This document shows positions 53,176 to 60,929 of a stretch of 64,000 nt of DNA, in pieces. Each line of letters opens with the position of its first letter. The stretch's first letter is position 1. The position numbers were made by a program, and so were the translations under genes. Under the pieces are notes generated by a model, which was not told the origin of the DNA, did not search any database, and saw nothing but the letters and a program-made list of their open reading frames with translations. The stretch lies in assembly GCA_946415755.1 (NCBI GenBank), contig CAMKTS010000001.1, positions 141,293-205,292 of the forward strand, written 5' to 3'. This DNA comes from an uncultured Prevotella sp. (lineage in GTDB: Bacteria; Bacteroidota; Bacteroidia; Bacteroidales; Bacteroidaceae).

Positions 53176-54513
53176 ATGAGGATTGAAAGAGAAGTCATCA
53201 ACCAGTTTAAAGCATGGAAAGAGGCTCCGGACAGGAAGCCCATCCTGCTGAAAGGTGCCCGTCAGATTGGCAAGACATGGGCTATGGAAACATTCGGCAA
53301 GGAGTGTTTCAAGTATAGTGTGAAGTTTGATTTCGACAAGCAGCAGGAACTGAAGTCTGTATTCCAGGCTACCAAAGACCCCCAACGGCTCATCAAGGAG
53401 CTGACCCTATATTGCGACCAGCCCATCATTGCTGGTGAGACACTGATGATCTTCGACGAGATACAGGAGTGTGAAGAAGCGCTGAACAGTCTGAAGTATT
53501 TCCGTGAAGAGGCTCCTGAATATCATATCATTGCTGCTGGTTCGCTACTGGGCGTGGCAGTTAAGAAACGTAAGATGACGGTACCCGTTGGGCAGGTAAA
53601 AATCATCGATATGTATCCAGTTACCTTCAAGGAGTTTCTCCGTGCCAGCGATGAGCAGACTTACGAATACATAGAATCGCTGGACGAGATACGTCATCTG
53701 CCAGAGATCATACTGAACAAGTTACGGACTGAGTATAGAAGATATCAGGTCTGTGGCGGTATGCCTGAAGCGGTGGTGGCATTGTTGGAAAACAAAGGCG
53801 TTGGCGAGGTGGAGTCAGCATTACAGGACATTCTGGACCTATACGAACTGGACTTCGCAAAATATGCAGAACCACGGGAGATTCCCCGTATTCATGCCAT
53901 CTGGCACTCGCTGCCTGCCCAACTGTCGAAAGAGAATCGTAAGTTTATCTATAAGGTGATTAAGAGTGGGGCCCGTTCGAAGGACTATGAAGATGCCCTG
54001 ATGTGGCTGGAGGATGCAGGGATGATTTATCGCATCTTTAGCATCAGTAAGCCTGGGATGCCTATCTCGGCCTACGAGGAGACGGATGCGTTTAAGGTTT
54101 ATGCCTGCGATTGTGGTCTGCTGCGTCGATTGGCACATCTGCCTGCAACGATTGTTACTGACCCTATTGCCAACTATACGGAGTTTAAAGGGGCGATGGC
54201 GGAGAATGCCGTTCTGCAGTCGTTGATGCCACTCATGGATAATCAGAAGCCGTATTACTGGACATCATCCGGAACGGCAGAAGTGGAGTTCGTGATACAA
54301 TGGGACGACGAAATAATTCCTATAGAGGTGAAAGCGGAAGACAACATCAGCGGCAGCAGCCTCGCTGTCTATTTCAAGACCTATGCACCACACTACAGGA
54401 TGCGTTTCTCGATGTTGAACCTTCAGTATAACTGCGGATTGCTAAGCAGCCCTGCTCCCTTAGCAGGATGGATAGATAAATGGATGGAACTAATCATTAA
54501 AAATGCAGAATGA
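53176..54513 (+). CDS. AAA ATPase with DUF4143 C-terminal domain (second member)
   Basis: 445 residues. Walker A LLKGARQIGKTWAMETF near residue 24, Walker B TLMIFDEIQECEEALNSL near 95, IIAAGSLLGVAV, then YPVTFKEFLRA and QVCGGMPEAVVALLE. C-terminal: KVYACDCGLLRRLA, GAMAENAVLQSL, YYWTSSGTAEVEFVIQWDDEIIPIEVKAED (endonuclease-like E..F...V.IEVKA motif). Only distantly similar to the divergent neighbour at 51688, so not a recent duplicate. Function of the family unknown. Confidence 0.88.
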   Translation: MRIEREVINQFKAWKEAPDRKPILLKGARQIGKTWAMETFGKECFKYSVKFDFDKQQELKSVFQATKDPQRLIKELTLYCDQPIIAGETLMIFDEIQECEEALNSLKYFREEAPEYHIIAAGSLLGVAVKKRKMTVPVGQVKIIDMYPVTFKEFLRASDEQTYEYIESLDEIRHLPEIILNKLRTEYRRYQVCGGMPEAVVALLENKGVGEVESALQDILDLYELDFAKYAEPREIPRIHAIWHSLPAQLSKENRKFIYKVIKSGARSKDYEDALMWLEDAGMIYRIFSISKPGMPISAYEETDAFKVYACDCGLLRRLAHLPATIVTDPIANYTEFKGAMAENAVLQSLMPLMDNQKPYYWTSSGTAEVEFVIQWDDEIIPIEVKAEDNISGSSLAVYFKTYAPHYRMRFSMLNLQYNCGLLSSPAPLAGWIDKWMELIIKNAE

Positions 54514-54723
54514 TATTTCATATTATACTTATTTTATCTGTGATGGCTTACGATCATTTGTGAGAAAAGTTCCCTCGCTCTGTCTGCCTGATTGGCGACT
54601 TCGTATTTGGGCCAGGCGGTTCTGCGTCAATTTAGCGTACTTTTGAATTTTAGAATCCCTTGCTAAGGGATGGCTATCATGCAGGGATACATAAAAAAAC
54701 AAAAATTTATGCTCTTAATGAAC

Positions 54724-54752
54724 GTCGTTTGCTAAATTATTCTTATCTTTGC
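54724..54752 (+). promoter_or_regulatory. Promoter of the AbiE-like locus (contains TATCTTTG)
   Basis: TATCTTTG at 54744-54751, 22 bases before the ATG at 54774. The whole 29-base block matches the promoter at 57608-57636 at 27 positions. The rest of the 260-base gap before it shows only a small TCCCTT-GCT-AAGGGA foldback near 54655. Confidence 0.7.
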
Positions 54753-54773
54753 CAACGCAAAACCAGATATGAT

Positions 54774-55079
54774 ATGAGCAACAGAGAGTGCATAGCCCAA
54801 TTGTCTAAGATTCTTTTTTGGGACATAGACAAGGATGAAGCAGATATGGATAAGTATCCTGCTCATTTCATTCAACGTGTCCTTGAATATGGAAATATGG
54901 ATGACTGGCGACTTCTGCGTGCCTATTATGGCCTGCCTAAAATTGTGGAAGAGTGCAAGCAGTTGCGTACGCTAGATCCTGTTTGCCTTTCATACATTTG
55001 TGCCATTTCCCATACAAACCCCGAAGATTACCGATGCTATCATTTCAGACAATCGAACCCCACACCCTGGAACTCCTAA
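54774..55079 (+). CDS. Small protein, likely antitoxin-side partner of an AbiE-type locus (DUF6922-like)
   Basis: The ATG at 54774 (MSNRECIAQLSKILFWDID) is chosen because it follows the promoter; earlier in-frame ATGs lie upstream of it. About 101 residues; FWDIDKDEADMDKYPAHFIQRVLEYGNMDDWRLLRAYYG matches a small protein family that usually precedes nucleotidyl-transferase toxin genes in Bacteroidetes. The overlap with the downstream toxin remnant (46 bases) supports a coupled pair. Confidence 0.65.
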   Translation: MSNRECIAQLSKILFWDIDKDEADMDKYPAHFIQRVLEYGNMDDWRLLRAYYGLPKIVEECKQLRTLDPVCLSYICAISHTNPEDYRCYHFRQSNPTPWNS

Positions 55080-55539
55080 GAAAACTAATGGCAATGCCGT
55101 TGTTATATGGAACACGATTAGTAGGAGGCGCGTCGCTTGCATTAAAGAGACCAAGACCATAAGAATCTATGATGTCGATGGAGTAAAGATTGATTTTGTT
55201 GATTATTCTCGATATCCTTGGTTAGCTGATGCTGTTGAAGAAGATGGTTTGCGACTAGCTTCTCCTAAAGATATTGCAGCCATGAAGGTAAATGCAATAG
55301 AAGGCCGTGGTACACGTAAGGATTTTGTAGACATCTATTATCTGTTACAACATTATTCATTAACCGAGATTCTTGGTTTTTATCAGGAAAAGTATCCGGA
55401 GCATAGTTTGTTAAGAGCATTGATGAGCCTTTCATATTTTGACGATGCTGAAAAACAGATGATGCCAAAGATGTATGCCCCAGATTTATGGGATGAGATG
55501 AAAGCCTACATCATTAAAGAAGTGGAGAAAATCAATTAG
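55034..55539 (+). pseudogene. AbiEii/AbiGii-like nucleotidyltransferase toxin, internally deleted and frameshifted
   Basis: The start MLSFQTIEPHTLELLRKLMA..GTRLVGGASLAL is that of the AbiEii family. At about 55142-55147 the reading breaks: the frame from 55034 ends in KRPRP and a stop, while the frame from 55144 resumes with KETKTIRIYDVDGVKIDFVDYSRYP and continues to LRLASPKDIAAMKVNAIEGRGTRKDFVDIYYLL and the normal C-terminus. The usual segment between, which includes the GHR-SxDxDLF nucleotidyltransferase site, is missing. So an internal deletion removed the catalytic residues; the toxin is inactive. Confidence 0.85.
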
Positions 55540-55646
55540 TCGTTTCTGCCAATTATCATTTTCTGCTGCCCTTTAGAGGTGGCTTTTAAATGGAGCAGGG
55601 GCGATAAGGTCTTACTCCCCGCACTCAGCGGCGTAGTCAAAACCAT
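55536..55646 (-). CDS. Possible 36-residue small protein
   Basis: On the minus strand a TATCTTTG element (55660-55667) is followed 13 bases later by an ATG opening a 36-codon frame (MVLTTPLSAGSKTLSPLL..KATSKGQQK..). Promoter placement is good but there is no family or other support; it could be a short noncoding transcript or part of a dispersed repeat. Confidence 0.3.
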   Translation of the reverse strand: MVLTTPLSAGSKTLSPLLHLKATSKGQQKMIIGRND

Positions 55647-55732
55647 TGCTTTGACACTGCAAAGATAAGTACTTTTTCTGATAAAAGCAAGTTTTTTCCC
55701 TCTTTTTTGCCGATTATTAAGAAAAAAAACAC

Positions 55733-55740
55733 TACTTTTG
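55733..55740 (+). promoter_or_regulatory. -7 element TACTTTTG for the kinase operon
   Basis: TACTTTTG matches TAnnTTTG, 18 bases before the ATG at 55759. Confidence 0.6.
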
Positions 55741-55758
55741 CAAAAAATACAGCTCACA

Positions 55759-56310
55759 ATGAAGTTGCCATTTCATGTTATCCAATTGCTGAAGGGTAGG
55801 TCAGGTACCGACCTGCGTCTGCCTTCTGACTGCGAGTTCTTGTCTCTTGACATTGAAAGCAAGACTGGGGTGCATATCGGAGCCACAACGCTGAAGCGCC
55901 TTCTTGGTTTTGCTCAAGATGAGCGTACACCCCATACTAGTACCTTGGATGCGATAGCTCGTTATCTGGGTTATGCCCATTGGCAGGAGCTGTCGAAAAT
56001 AGAAGACTGCGGCAATTCTGATTTTGACTCCTCAGGCGATGAAGTCCGTTCTGCCGATTTGCAGTCTGGCGCAAGGGTTGAAATCACCTATCTTCCTGAC
56101 CGCAAGTTGGTATTGGAATATCTTGGCGACAGCCACTATCGTGTGGATAGCAGCGAGAATAGTAAGTTGCAGGAGGGCGATGAAGTGGAAATCCATCATT
56201 TTGTCCTACATCATCCGCTGCTGGTGGTTAATGTATGGCGCAAGGGTAAGTCGATGGGGCAGTTCACGGCAGGCCGAGTTTCAGGACTTTCGTCCATCAA
56301 ATTGATATAA
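55759..56310 (+). CDS. Helix-turn-helix-like protein encoded with a Ser/Thr kinase
   Basis: 183 residues. The N-terminal about 75 residues (IESKTGVHIGATTLKRLLGFAQDERTPHTSTLDAIARYLGYAHWQEL) match a small domain common in Bacteroidetes regulators that resembles an XRE-type helix-turn-helix. The C-terminal part is beta-rich (ARVEITYLPDRKLVLEYLGDSHYRV, LQEGDEVEIHHFVLHHPLLVV). It is 4 bases from the kinase start, so the two are surely co-transcribed. It could be the kinase's substrate or regulator; this is inference. No signal peptide. Confidence 0.7.
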   Translation: MKLPFHVIQLLKGRSGTDLRLPSDCEFLSLDIESKTGVHIGATTLKRLLGFAQDERTPHTSTLDAIARYLGYAHWQELSKIEDCGNSDFDSSGDEVRSADLQSGARVEITYLPDRKLVLEYLGDSHYRVDSSENSKLQEGDEVEIHHFVLHHPLLVVNVWRKGKSMGQFTAGRVSGLSSIKLI

Positions 56311-56314
56311 GATT

Positions 56315-57553
56315 ATGGATTCATCTCAGTTTTCGGACAGCCAGTCGCGTTTTGATGTCATTGAGCAGACAGAATCACAAGGAGCCACCTGCGACACATT
56401 CCGCATCAAGCTCTATGGTAAGCTACATTTCCTGAAACGTCTGAAGGCAGAATACACCAATGACATCCTATACCAAGAGGCCTTTCGTAAAGAGTTTGAA
56501 ACGGGCTATCGACTGGAGCACCCTCATCTTGTCCGCTACATATCACTTTCAGATGATGGTATCTTAATGGAATATGTCGATGGCGAAACACTCACACGGC
56601 GACTTGCCTGTCATCCTGACTATTTCTGCAATCGGAAAAATGCAGACAAATTCCTGCGTCAGCTCCTGAATGTCGTCGGCTATCTGCATAGTCATCAGGT
56701 TCTTCATCTTGACCTGAAGCCTGACAACATCCTGCTCACCCGTATCAACAACGACGTGAAATTGATAGACCTCGGCTGTTGCTATACAGACACGTTTACA
56801 GATACACAGGGTCGAACCAATCGATTTGCTGCCCCAGAGCAGTTAGCAGGTGAAAAGCCAGATGTTCGTACGGATATCTATGCGATTGGCAAGATTCTCG
56901 AACTACTGCCCAATCACCATTTATATAATAAGGTGATAGCCCATTGTACGGCTCCAGACAAAGCAGATCGCTATCAGTCGGTAGAAGAAATCCTGAACGA
57001 CATTAATCATCAGAAACGGAATTATCGATATGTGGCAGCGTTTGTAGCAGCAATCGTGGCGTTGGTCATTTGTATTGCCCTATTGCCTCATCAGCAGGAA
57101 GATGCTCCAGTAATGCAGACATTGGCAAATGACTCTATGGCGCAGATGCATAAAGACACCATCACTATGTCAAAGGGGGAAGAGACGGATAATTCTCGTG
57201 ATTTGGTTCATCAGAATCGCGAATCCACGAAATCCCCAAAAGATGAACAGGCGCAGTATAAGGAAGAAATGACTCAATTGATAGATAAAGCCTATCGCTC
57301 CACTATTTTAACTTTCTGTGATTCCGTCTTTCCATCTCCAATACCATCTACAGGGAGGGCATGGGCTGATTCATCCACAGAATTTCACAATCAGATTGTT
57401 CAGATTGGAGACGAACTAACAAAGAAGTATCCCAATATATCTGAGAGCACCATCCGTGAGGAAGCAGAAAGCCGCTTCCAGTCGCTCGTCTCTTACGTCT
57501 TCAATAAGATGCGGGCAAACGGCGAGGATCATAGTAAAAGATCATCAGAATGA
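56315..57553 (+). CDS. Membrane-bound Hanks-type Ser/Thr protein kinase
   Basis: Kinase domain residues about 10-230: Lys in LHFLKRLKAEY, Glu in FRKEFETGYRLEHPHLVRY, hinge LMEYVDGETL, catalytic loop HLDLKPDNILL, metal-binding DLG (LIDLGCCYTDTF), and activation segment to FAAPEQLAGEKPDVRTDIYAIGKIL. The glycine-rich loop is poorly conserved (TESQGATCDTF). One TM helix near residues 239-260 (YVAAFVAAIVALVICIALLP) and an exported C-terminus of about 150 residues with no PASTA repeats. The domain order suggests signal input from the envelope side and phosphorylation inside the cell. Confidence 0.88.
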   Translation: MDSSQFSDSQSRFDVIEQTESQGATCDTFRIKLYGKLHFLKRLKAEYTNDILYQEAFRKEFETGYRLEHPHLVRYISLSDDGILMEYVDGETLTRRLACHPDYFCNRKNADKFLRQLLNVVGYLHSHQVLHLDLKPDNILLTRINNDVKLIDLGCCYTDTFTDTQGRTNRFAAPEQLAGEKPDVRTDIYAIGKILELLPNHHLYNKVIAHCTAPDKADRYQSVEEILNDINHQKRNYRYVAAFVAAIVALVICIALLPHQQEDAPVMQTLANDSMAQMHKDTITMSKGEETDNSRDLVHQNRESTKSPKDEQAQYKEEMTQLIDKAYRSTILTFCDSVFPSPIPSTGRAWADSSTEFHNQIVQIGDELTKKYPNISESTIREEAESRFQSLVSYVFNKMRANGEDHSKRSSE

Positions 57554-57607
57554 ATCAAAACGGGCAAAAAACTATTTGTTTCGCAAAAAAAATGGCTTAT
57601 AATGATT

Positions 57608-57636
57608 GTCGTTTGACAAATTATTCTTATCTTTGC
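57608..57636 (+). promoter_or_regulatory. Promoter of the MNT/HEPN pair (contains TATCTTTG)
   Basis: TATCTTTG at 57628-57635, 25 bases before the ATG at 57661; ATTG at 57604-57607 upstream fits a -33 position with roughly 19-20 bases. The block is 27/29 identical to the promoter at 54724-54752. Confidence 0.7.
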
Positions 57637-57660
57637 GAAGTGAAAGATAGTTAGAAAGAA

Positions 57661-57954
57661 ATGAAGTCAAGAACTGAGATAATAAGTTTGCTGAGTCGTT
57701 ACAAGCCAACGGCTCAGAAGAAGTATGGTATTACCAAACTTGGTATCTTTGGATCTGTGGCTCGTGGTGAACAAACTCCAGATAGTGATGTCGATGTCTG
57801 CTACGAAGGTTTGGCCCCCTCTTTTCTTACTTTGGACATGATTCAGTCTGAACTTGAACAATTGTTAGACAGTAAGGTTGATTTGGTTCGTGTTCGCGAT
57901 AATATGAACAGTTTACTCAGGCAGAGAATCTTAAGAGATGGAATCTACGTTTGA
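57661..57954 (+). CDS. mntA: MNT-type nucleotidyltransferase antitoxin (MntA-like)
   Basis: 97 residues with the minimal nucleotidyltransferase signature LGIFGSVARGEQTPDSDVDVCYE (GSxARGE and DxDV). In MntA-HepT systems this enzyme AMPylates or otherwise modifies the HEPN toxin and silences it. It overlaps the HEPN gene by 17 bases, the usual arrangement. Everything needed for activity appears present. Confidence 0.9.
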   Translation: MKSRTEIISLLSRYKPTAQKKYGITKLGIFGSVARGEQTPDSDVDVCYEGLAPSFLTLDMIQSELEQLLDSKVDLVRVRDNMNSLLRQRILRDGIYV

Positions 57955-58329
57955 CATAGAAATCACGCTTGATAGTCTTCAGAAAATAAAGGCTTTGCTA
58001 GATCTCATTACAGAAAGGTCATCTGTAGTAGAGACACCTAATGATTTCTTATGTTCTCCTGGAGGTATGATGAGGCTTGATGCTATCTGTATGAATCTGA
58101 TTGCATTAGGTGAGACTGTCAAAGGCTTGGATAAAGTAACAGGTGGACAGTTACTTAAGAATTATCCAGAAGTTTATTGGAAAGGTGTAATGGGTATGCG
58201 TGACAAGATTTCTCACCACTATTTTGAATAGACTCTGATGTGGTGTTTAGAACACTTGAAGAAGATATCCCTGCAATGATCCCAGTTGTTGAGAAGATAA
58301 TCTCTGATTTAGGGCACAGAAGTGCTTGA
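57938..58329 (+). pseudogene. hepT: HEPN (HepT-like) toxin with a C-terminal frameshift
   Basis: The reading frame from ATG 57938 gives 97 residues ending at a TAG (58229-58231), with the RNase motif R-x4-H-x-Y intact (GMRDKISHHYF). Directly after the stop, another frame continues the family C-terminus (DVVFRTLEEDIPAMIPVVEKII..) to TGA at 58327. Adding one A in the run at about 58227 restores a continuous protein. So either a one-base deletion truncated the toxin by about 30 residues, or this is a sequencing error or a programmed frameshift. The catalytic motif is kept, so a truncated active form cannot be excluded. Confidence 0.82.
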
Positions 58330-58604
58330 CCCCTTTGCACTAAGTGGCAAATAGAAAAGGTTATATTTTATTGATGTGTCTGCTACCCGTTCAGTTGGGT
58401 GTTATATAAAAAATTACTAAATGGAAGAAATGGTTGCGACGTTTCTTCCATTTCTCGTAAATTCTGCTTAACTTCGCCACTTGAAATGAGAATTAAAGGA
58501 AAGAATAATGAGTGATAAACCGAGAAGAGGTGGTTGAAATAAGCAAGAAGCCAGCTTTAAAAATAATTAACAGCCCACAGAGGACGTTTTTGCAAAATAA
58601 TTCC
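58330..58604. other. Intergenic stretch with a perfect 12-bp hairpin
   Basis: No coding sequence seen. AAATGGAAGAAA (58419-58430) and TTTCTTCCATTT (58442-58453) form a perfect 12-bp stem with an 11-base loop, a possible bidirectional terminator. AACAGCCCAC at 58569-58578 is the exact reverse complement of GTGGGCTGTT at 58787-58796. Confidence 0.6.
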
Positions 58605-58612
58605 TATATTTG
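58605..58612 (+). promoter_or_regulatory. -7 element TATATTTG of the candidate RNA
   Basis: TATATTTG matches TAnnTTTG and precedes a region that does not code but is rich in foldbacks. Confidence 0.55.
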
Positions 58613-58617
58613 CACTG

Positions 58618-58800
58618 TCGTTCTGAAATGGGCGGCAAACAATGAAGGAAGCGTATAGCTTTCATCTGTACCGAAAAGTCTGGTAAACTTCAACGTACAA
58701 CAGGTGATTGTGAACACGTTCCCTCCTTGGTAGGAGTATTTCTTGTAGGGTCATTAATGGCTCACACCCAAATATCCTCCAAGGGTGTGGGCTGTTACTT
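58618..58800 (+). ncRNA. Candidate structured noncoding RNA, about 180 nt
   Basis: Between a TATATTTG promoter element and a terminator-like hairpin lies non-coding sequence with successive foldbacks: GAAGC/GCTTT (near 58650), TACC/GGTA around GAAAAGTCT (near 58675), AACGT-ACAA..TTGT..ACGTT (about 58690-58720), and CCCT-CC..GG..AGGG (about 58720-58750), then the strong terminal stem. It does not match 6S, tmRNA, RNase P or SRP RNA by motifs I can recognise. It could be a 6S-sized regulatory RNA or the long leader of the next operon. Family not identified. Confidence 0.5.
58760..58792 (+). terminator. Terminator-like hairpin at the end of the candidate RNA
   Basis: GCTCACACCC (58760-58769) pairs with GGGTGTGGGC (58783-58792), 10 bp with one G-U and a 13-base loop; TGTTACTTTT follows, a weak T-tract. 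Confidence 0.6.
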
Positions 58801-58801
58801 T

Positions 58802-58884
58802 TATCTTTGTACAGGTTTTACCAGAGCCTTCGGTAGGATAACTGCAAGGCTCGCACCTCTTTGTATAACCTAAAATATAAGATT
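58802..58884 (+). promoter_or_regulatory. TATCTTTG promoter element and hairpin leader of the exported-protein cluster
   Basis: TATCTTTG at 58802-58809, then a leader with a perfect 7-bp stem GAGCCTT (58824-58830) / AAGGCTC (58846-58852); AGGTT/AACCT near the ends could close a larger fold. It leads into the ATG at 58885. No known riboswitch recognised. Confidence 0.5.
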
Positions 58885-59829
58885 ATGGTAATTAGAAAGA
58901 TTCAAACAACAATTCTATTGTTATTCGTACCATTACTATTAGTGGCACAAAAGAAACCAACAATCATGATTCTCCCCAGTGACCATTGGTGTGAGATGCG
59001 ATATTTCATGACAACCTATGATAATCAAGGTACTAAAGTAAAAACCCCTAACTATCAACAGGCTTTTATTGAAGATACTGAAATTGGCCCAGTAATCAGC
59101 AAGATAGGTCAGGTGTTGACCAACATGGGATATAGTCTGAAGGATGCTGAACAGGAAATAAAGAGTATCAATACTAAGACTGCCGAAGATAATGCTACTA
59201 TGAGCAAATCAAGTGGCGCGTCATTGGTAGAAAGTCCATTAGACATGCTGAAAAGGCGTATCAAGTGTGATGTCCTAATTCAGATATCCTGGGATTTGTC
59301 TCGTTCTAGTGGTGGTAATTCTACAACATTTACATTAGAAGCTTTTGATTCTTACACTAATAAACGTATTGCAACATCAACCGGATCAACATATGGTCAA
59401 GGTTCTGTGCCAGATTTGTTGGCAGCAGCAGTTCAGCAAAACGCCAAACCATTCGACAAACAGATGGATAAATGGTTTGATGACCAAAAGAAGAATGGTC
59501 GCGAGATTAATCTAACTGTTCGTTGTTGGGATAGTTGGGAGAATGATCTTGAAACGGAGTATGAAGGAGAAGAATTGACTGATTGTATTCAGAATTGGCT
59601 CAAACAGAATTGCGTAGGTGGCGTATTCAATCTTAGCGATGGCACGGAGTCTTTTGCACAATTTGAGCAAGTCCGTATTCCTATGCTAGACGAACGTGGC
59701 AATGCTATGGATGCAAGGGCTTTTGCTACGAAATTAAGGAAGTATTTAGCCAAAACTCCCTATAATATTACTGCAAAGGTGATGCAAAGAGGATTGGGTG
59801 AGGCAATTATTGTATTAGGTGAGAAATGA
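58885..59829 (+). CDS. Exported protein, DUF6175-like
   Basis: The ATG at 58885 (MVIRKIQTTILLLFVPLLLVAQ) gives a clean signal peptide; the earlier in-frame start is TTG in the leader. KKPTIMILPSDHWCEMRYFMT begins the mature part; later segments include MLKRRIKCDVLIQISWDLSRS and FTLEAFDSYTNKRIATSTG, resembling the substrate-binding beta domain of periplasmic assembly factors (CsgG/TolB-like style). The family is uncharacterised. Stop overlaps the next ATG by 4 bases. Confidence 0.7.
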   Translation: MVIRKIQTTILLLFVPLLLVAQKKPTIMILPSDHWCEMRYFMTTYDNQGTKVKTPNYQQAFIEDTEIGPVISKIGQVLTNMGYSLKDAEQEIKSINTKTAEDNATMSKSSGASLVESPLDMLKRRIKCDVLIQISWDLSRSSGGNSTTFTLEAFDSYTNKRIATSTGSTYGQGSVPDLLAAAVQQNAKPFDKQMDKWFDDQKKNGREINLTVRCWDSWENDLETEYEGEELTDCIQNWLKQNCVGGVFNLSDGTESFAQFEQVRIPMLDERGNAMDARAFATKLRKYLAKTPYNITAKVMQRGLGEAIIVLGEK

Positions 59830-60908
59830 TGATGAAGTATAGGCATGTTTTATTGGTATTCCTTGTTCTATTTGGAAACCTATGTAAGGCAATAGCGGAT
59901 TCTTCTGTGGGGGATATTTATATTTCTGTTGTACAGCCGGAACGTAATGAAATTCCTCAAGAAGCAGCAAAGCAGTTGGAGAACAAGATGCATCAACTGA
60001 TAACGGCTAATGGCATTGCGGATACTGATCCCAATGGCCGATTTGTGATAACCGCTAAATGCTTTATTGTCACCAAAGACGTTATTGGAGGAGCACCTCA
60101 GCGAGTATCACAAAAGATTGATTTTACATTCATGATTGGTGATATCATTGAGAACAAAGTCTTCGAGAGTTATACCATCTCTGCAATAGGAATTGGCATC
60201 AACGAAAACAAGTCCTTTATCAATGCGATTATTAAACTGAAGACTAATAGTCCTCAATTTACGTCTTTCGTTGAAAAAGCAAAGGAAAAGATTATCCAAT
60301 ACTACGCATCTCGATGTGAGCAGATTATAATCGAGGCTAAGCAGCTGGCTGCCAATCATGATTATCAGCAGGCAATCTATCAATTAATGCAAGTACCTAA
60401 TATCTGTGATTGTGCTGAGAAGTGTCAAACGTTAATGATAATATACTACGATGCTTATACGGAATCAACTGCTGTAGAATTGTTAAATGAGGCAAAATCG
60501 AAATGGGCAAGTGCGCCAAATGCAGATGGGGCAGCAATGGCCGCAGACGTGATAGCACAGATTCCTGCTGGTACAAAGGTACAGCCAGATATTGATGTGC
60601 TTGTCGCAGAGATAAACAAAAAACTTCGTGAAGATGAAAAACGTGATTGGAAATTCAAAATGCAGCAGTATAATGATGAGATTGCTCGACAAAAGCGGGA
60701 GTTTGCTTTAAGAAAGCAACAACAAGAAGCAGATGTTGCCTATAGAGACCGCCAACAAGCAGCAGATAATGAATATCGAAGAAAGGAACAGGTGGCAAGA
60801 GACCAGCGCAGGCGCATGCTGATAGATGCTTGTAGACAAGTTGGACTGGCTTTTGCCAAAAACTATCAGCCGCCTACGTATAATGTAAAAAATATCTATG
60901 CATGGTAA
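59826..60908 (+). CDS. Exported protein with C-terminal coiled coil, function unknown
   Basis: Signal peptide (MMMKYRHVLLVFLVLFGNLCKAIAD). Residues about 28-165 are a beta-rich domain (GDIYISVVQPERNEIPQEAAKQLENKMHQL, GRFVITAKCFIV, KIDFTFMIGDIIENKVFESY). About 170-255 are helical (QQAIYQLMQV). About 265-330 form a highly charged Arg/Gln/Glu coiled coil (RQKREFALRKQQQEAD, RDRQQAADNEYRRKEQ). Starts inside the previous stop (ATGA), so the two proteins are made together. No family recognised. Confidence 0.72.
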   Translation: MMMKYRHVLLVFLVLFGNLCKAIADSSVGDIYISVVQPERNEIPQEAAKQLENKMHQLITANGIADTDPNGRFVITAKCFIVTKDVIGGAPQRVSQKIDFTFMIGDIIENKVFESYTISAIGIGINENKSFINAIIKLKTNSPQFTSFVEKAKEKIIQYYASRCEQIIIEAKQLAANHDYQQAIYQLMQVPNICDCAEKCQTLMIIYYDAYTESTAVELLNEAKSKWASAPNADGAAMAADVIAQIPAGTKVQPDIDVLVAEINKKLREDEKRDWKFKMQQYNDEIARQKREFALRKQQQEADVAYRDRQQAADNEYRRKEQVARDQRRRMLIDACRQVGLAFAKNYQPPTYNVKNIYAW

Positions 60909-60929
60909 TAACTTTAAAACAGTTGAATT

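Noticed and set aside
58618..58800. Identification of the structured region as 6S RNA
   Set aside because: Length fits, but I could not see the long closing stem and central bubble; kept only as an unassigned candidate RNA.
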